Below are positions 23,468 to 26,419 of a stretch of DNA of 26,419 bases, piece by piece. This DNA is from an uncultured Lachnospiraceae bacterium. Lineage in GTDB: Bacteria > Bacillota > Clostridia > Lachnospirales > Lachnospiraceae. The translations under genes and the position numbers were made by a program. Position 1 is the first letter of the stretch, and each line of letters begins with the position of its first letter. Below the pieces are notes generated by a model. It was not told the DNA's origin and made no database searches. It saw only the letters and a program-made list of their open reading frames with translations. Location of the stretch: positions 1 through 26,419 of the forward strand of contig CAJTVL010000054.1 in assembly GCA_910579425.1 (NCBI GenBank), in the 5' to 3' direction.

Positions 23468-23496
23468 AATTTGAAATGAAAGAGGGAGAAGAGAGT

Positions 23497-26115
<2,619 letters not shown>

Positions 26116-26131
26116 TGCCATAGGATTTTGG

Positions 26132-26394
26132 TGTCGTAGGGCATTGAAATTTATTCTATACTAAGGCAAACACATCTAGCCCCCGACATAGAAAAATAAG
26201 ACCTTGCATCGTAAGGATGCGGGTCTTATTTTTGTCCTACGGACTATCCTTTCCCCCGCATAAACACAGGATTTTTAGGAACGTACTGCACAAGAATCAC
26301 CATGGAGTAGGGGCATACTTTCACTTGGTAAAGTGGATAAACGAAAGTGCCTTTTAAGTGCCTTATATAGAATAAATTGCAATGCCCTACGACA
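26132..26394. mobile_element. MITE-like element with ~36-bp terminal inverted repeats
   Basis: The left end (26132-26168) starts TGTCGTAGGGCATTG and the right end (26359-26394) is its reverse complement with one substitution and one single-base indel over about 36 bases. The two ends are flanked by TGG on both sides (26129-26131, 26395-26397), a possible 3-bp target duplication. The interior has no ORF of note but holds a strong terminator hairpin (26192-26233) and further small inverted repeats (for example ACTTTC...GAAAGT at 26308-26348). This is the layout of a miniature inverted-repeat transposable element or another dispersed intergenic repeat. The parent transposon is not in the window. 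It fills most of the 304 bases after ppdK. Confidence 0.65.
26192..26233 (+). terminator. Intrinsic terminator inside the inverted-repeat element, serving ppdK
   Basis: AAAAATAAGACC (26192-26203) pairs with GGTCTTATTTTT (26222-26233), with an inner GCATC/GATGC stem. The T-rich 3' arm makes it a good terminator, and the A-rich 5' arm makes it work in both directions. It is the first terminator after the ppdK stop. Confidence 0.75.
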
Positions 26395-26419
26395 TGGTGA
26401 TATTTGTTTCTAATGTTTT

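Noticed and set aside
23386..23496. N-terminal extension of ppdK from TTG 23386
   Set aside because: No ribosome site, starts within a few bases of the predicted transcription start, and family proteins begin at MAKWVY.

Overview
The window looks like a chromosomal segment of a gut-type Lachnospiraceae (Clostridium cluster XIVa) bacterium. The basis is strong AGGAGG-type ribosome binding sites, moderate GC with AT-rich spacers, a pyruvate phosphate dikinase that closely resembles (from memory) the well-studied Clostridium symbiosum enzyme, a CD3324-type small regulator, a fucosidase beside regulators, and many ABC/MATE exporters. No phage, plasmid, CRISPR or transposase gene was found. Most of it is ordinary accessory and housekeeping content, with several decayed genes and one small inverted-repeat element.

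Layout. 1-1170: tail-like membrane-protein remnant, a TetR-type regulator with repeats in its leader, and a non-coding stretch with a possible gene relic. 1174-3000: GH29 alpha-L-fucosidase converging on and overlapping a 5'-truncated AraC/YesN remnant. 3121-4471: an XRE protein with a large C-terminal domain that may be an inactive papain/C39-like fold, followed by two mutually exclusive hairpins. 4472-5597: relic of an ABC exporter that keeps its promoter, RBS, start region and nucleotide-binding domain but has lost most of its membrane domain. 5628-6167: GNAT acetyltransferase. 6274-9937: two-gene heterodimeric ABC exporter, divergent from a cupin-AraC regulator (10145-10999) that probably controls it.

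11000-13620 is an AT-rich cluster of small, individually promoted units: a 47-residue microprotein, an APH-type kinase, a coiled-coil protein, tRNA-Glu(CTC), and a CD3324-like regulator preceded by an amber-interrupted small ORF. 13663-16084 reads rightward: a 40-residue small ORF, a two-helix membrane protein and a MATE exporter. Converging on it is a leftward operon (20841 to 16088): ABC-F ATPase, PHP-HAD fusion phosphatase (2 bp apart) and a carbohydrate-binding-domain exported protein broken by a frameshift in an A7 tract. Divergent from that operon, an MFS/GPH-like transporter and a glycerophosphodiester phosphodiesterase form a tight pair (21 bp). The window ends with ppdK behind a structured leader; 17 bp after its stop lies a 263-bp element with near-perfect terminal inverted repeats that encloses the likely ppdK terminator.

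I see no convincing undescribed multi-gene system. The most interesting items are the inverted-repeat element acting as a terminator cassette, the ppdK leader with competing stems, the PHP-HAD fusion coupled to an ABC-F gene, the XRE protein with a possible pseudo-peptidase domain, and several small ORFs with good expression signals.
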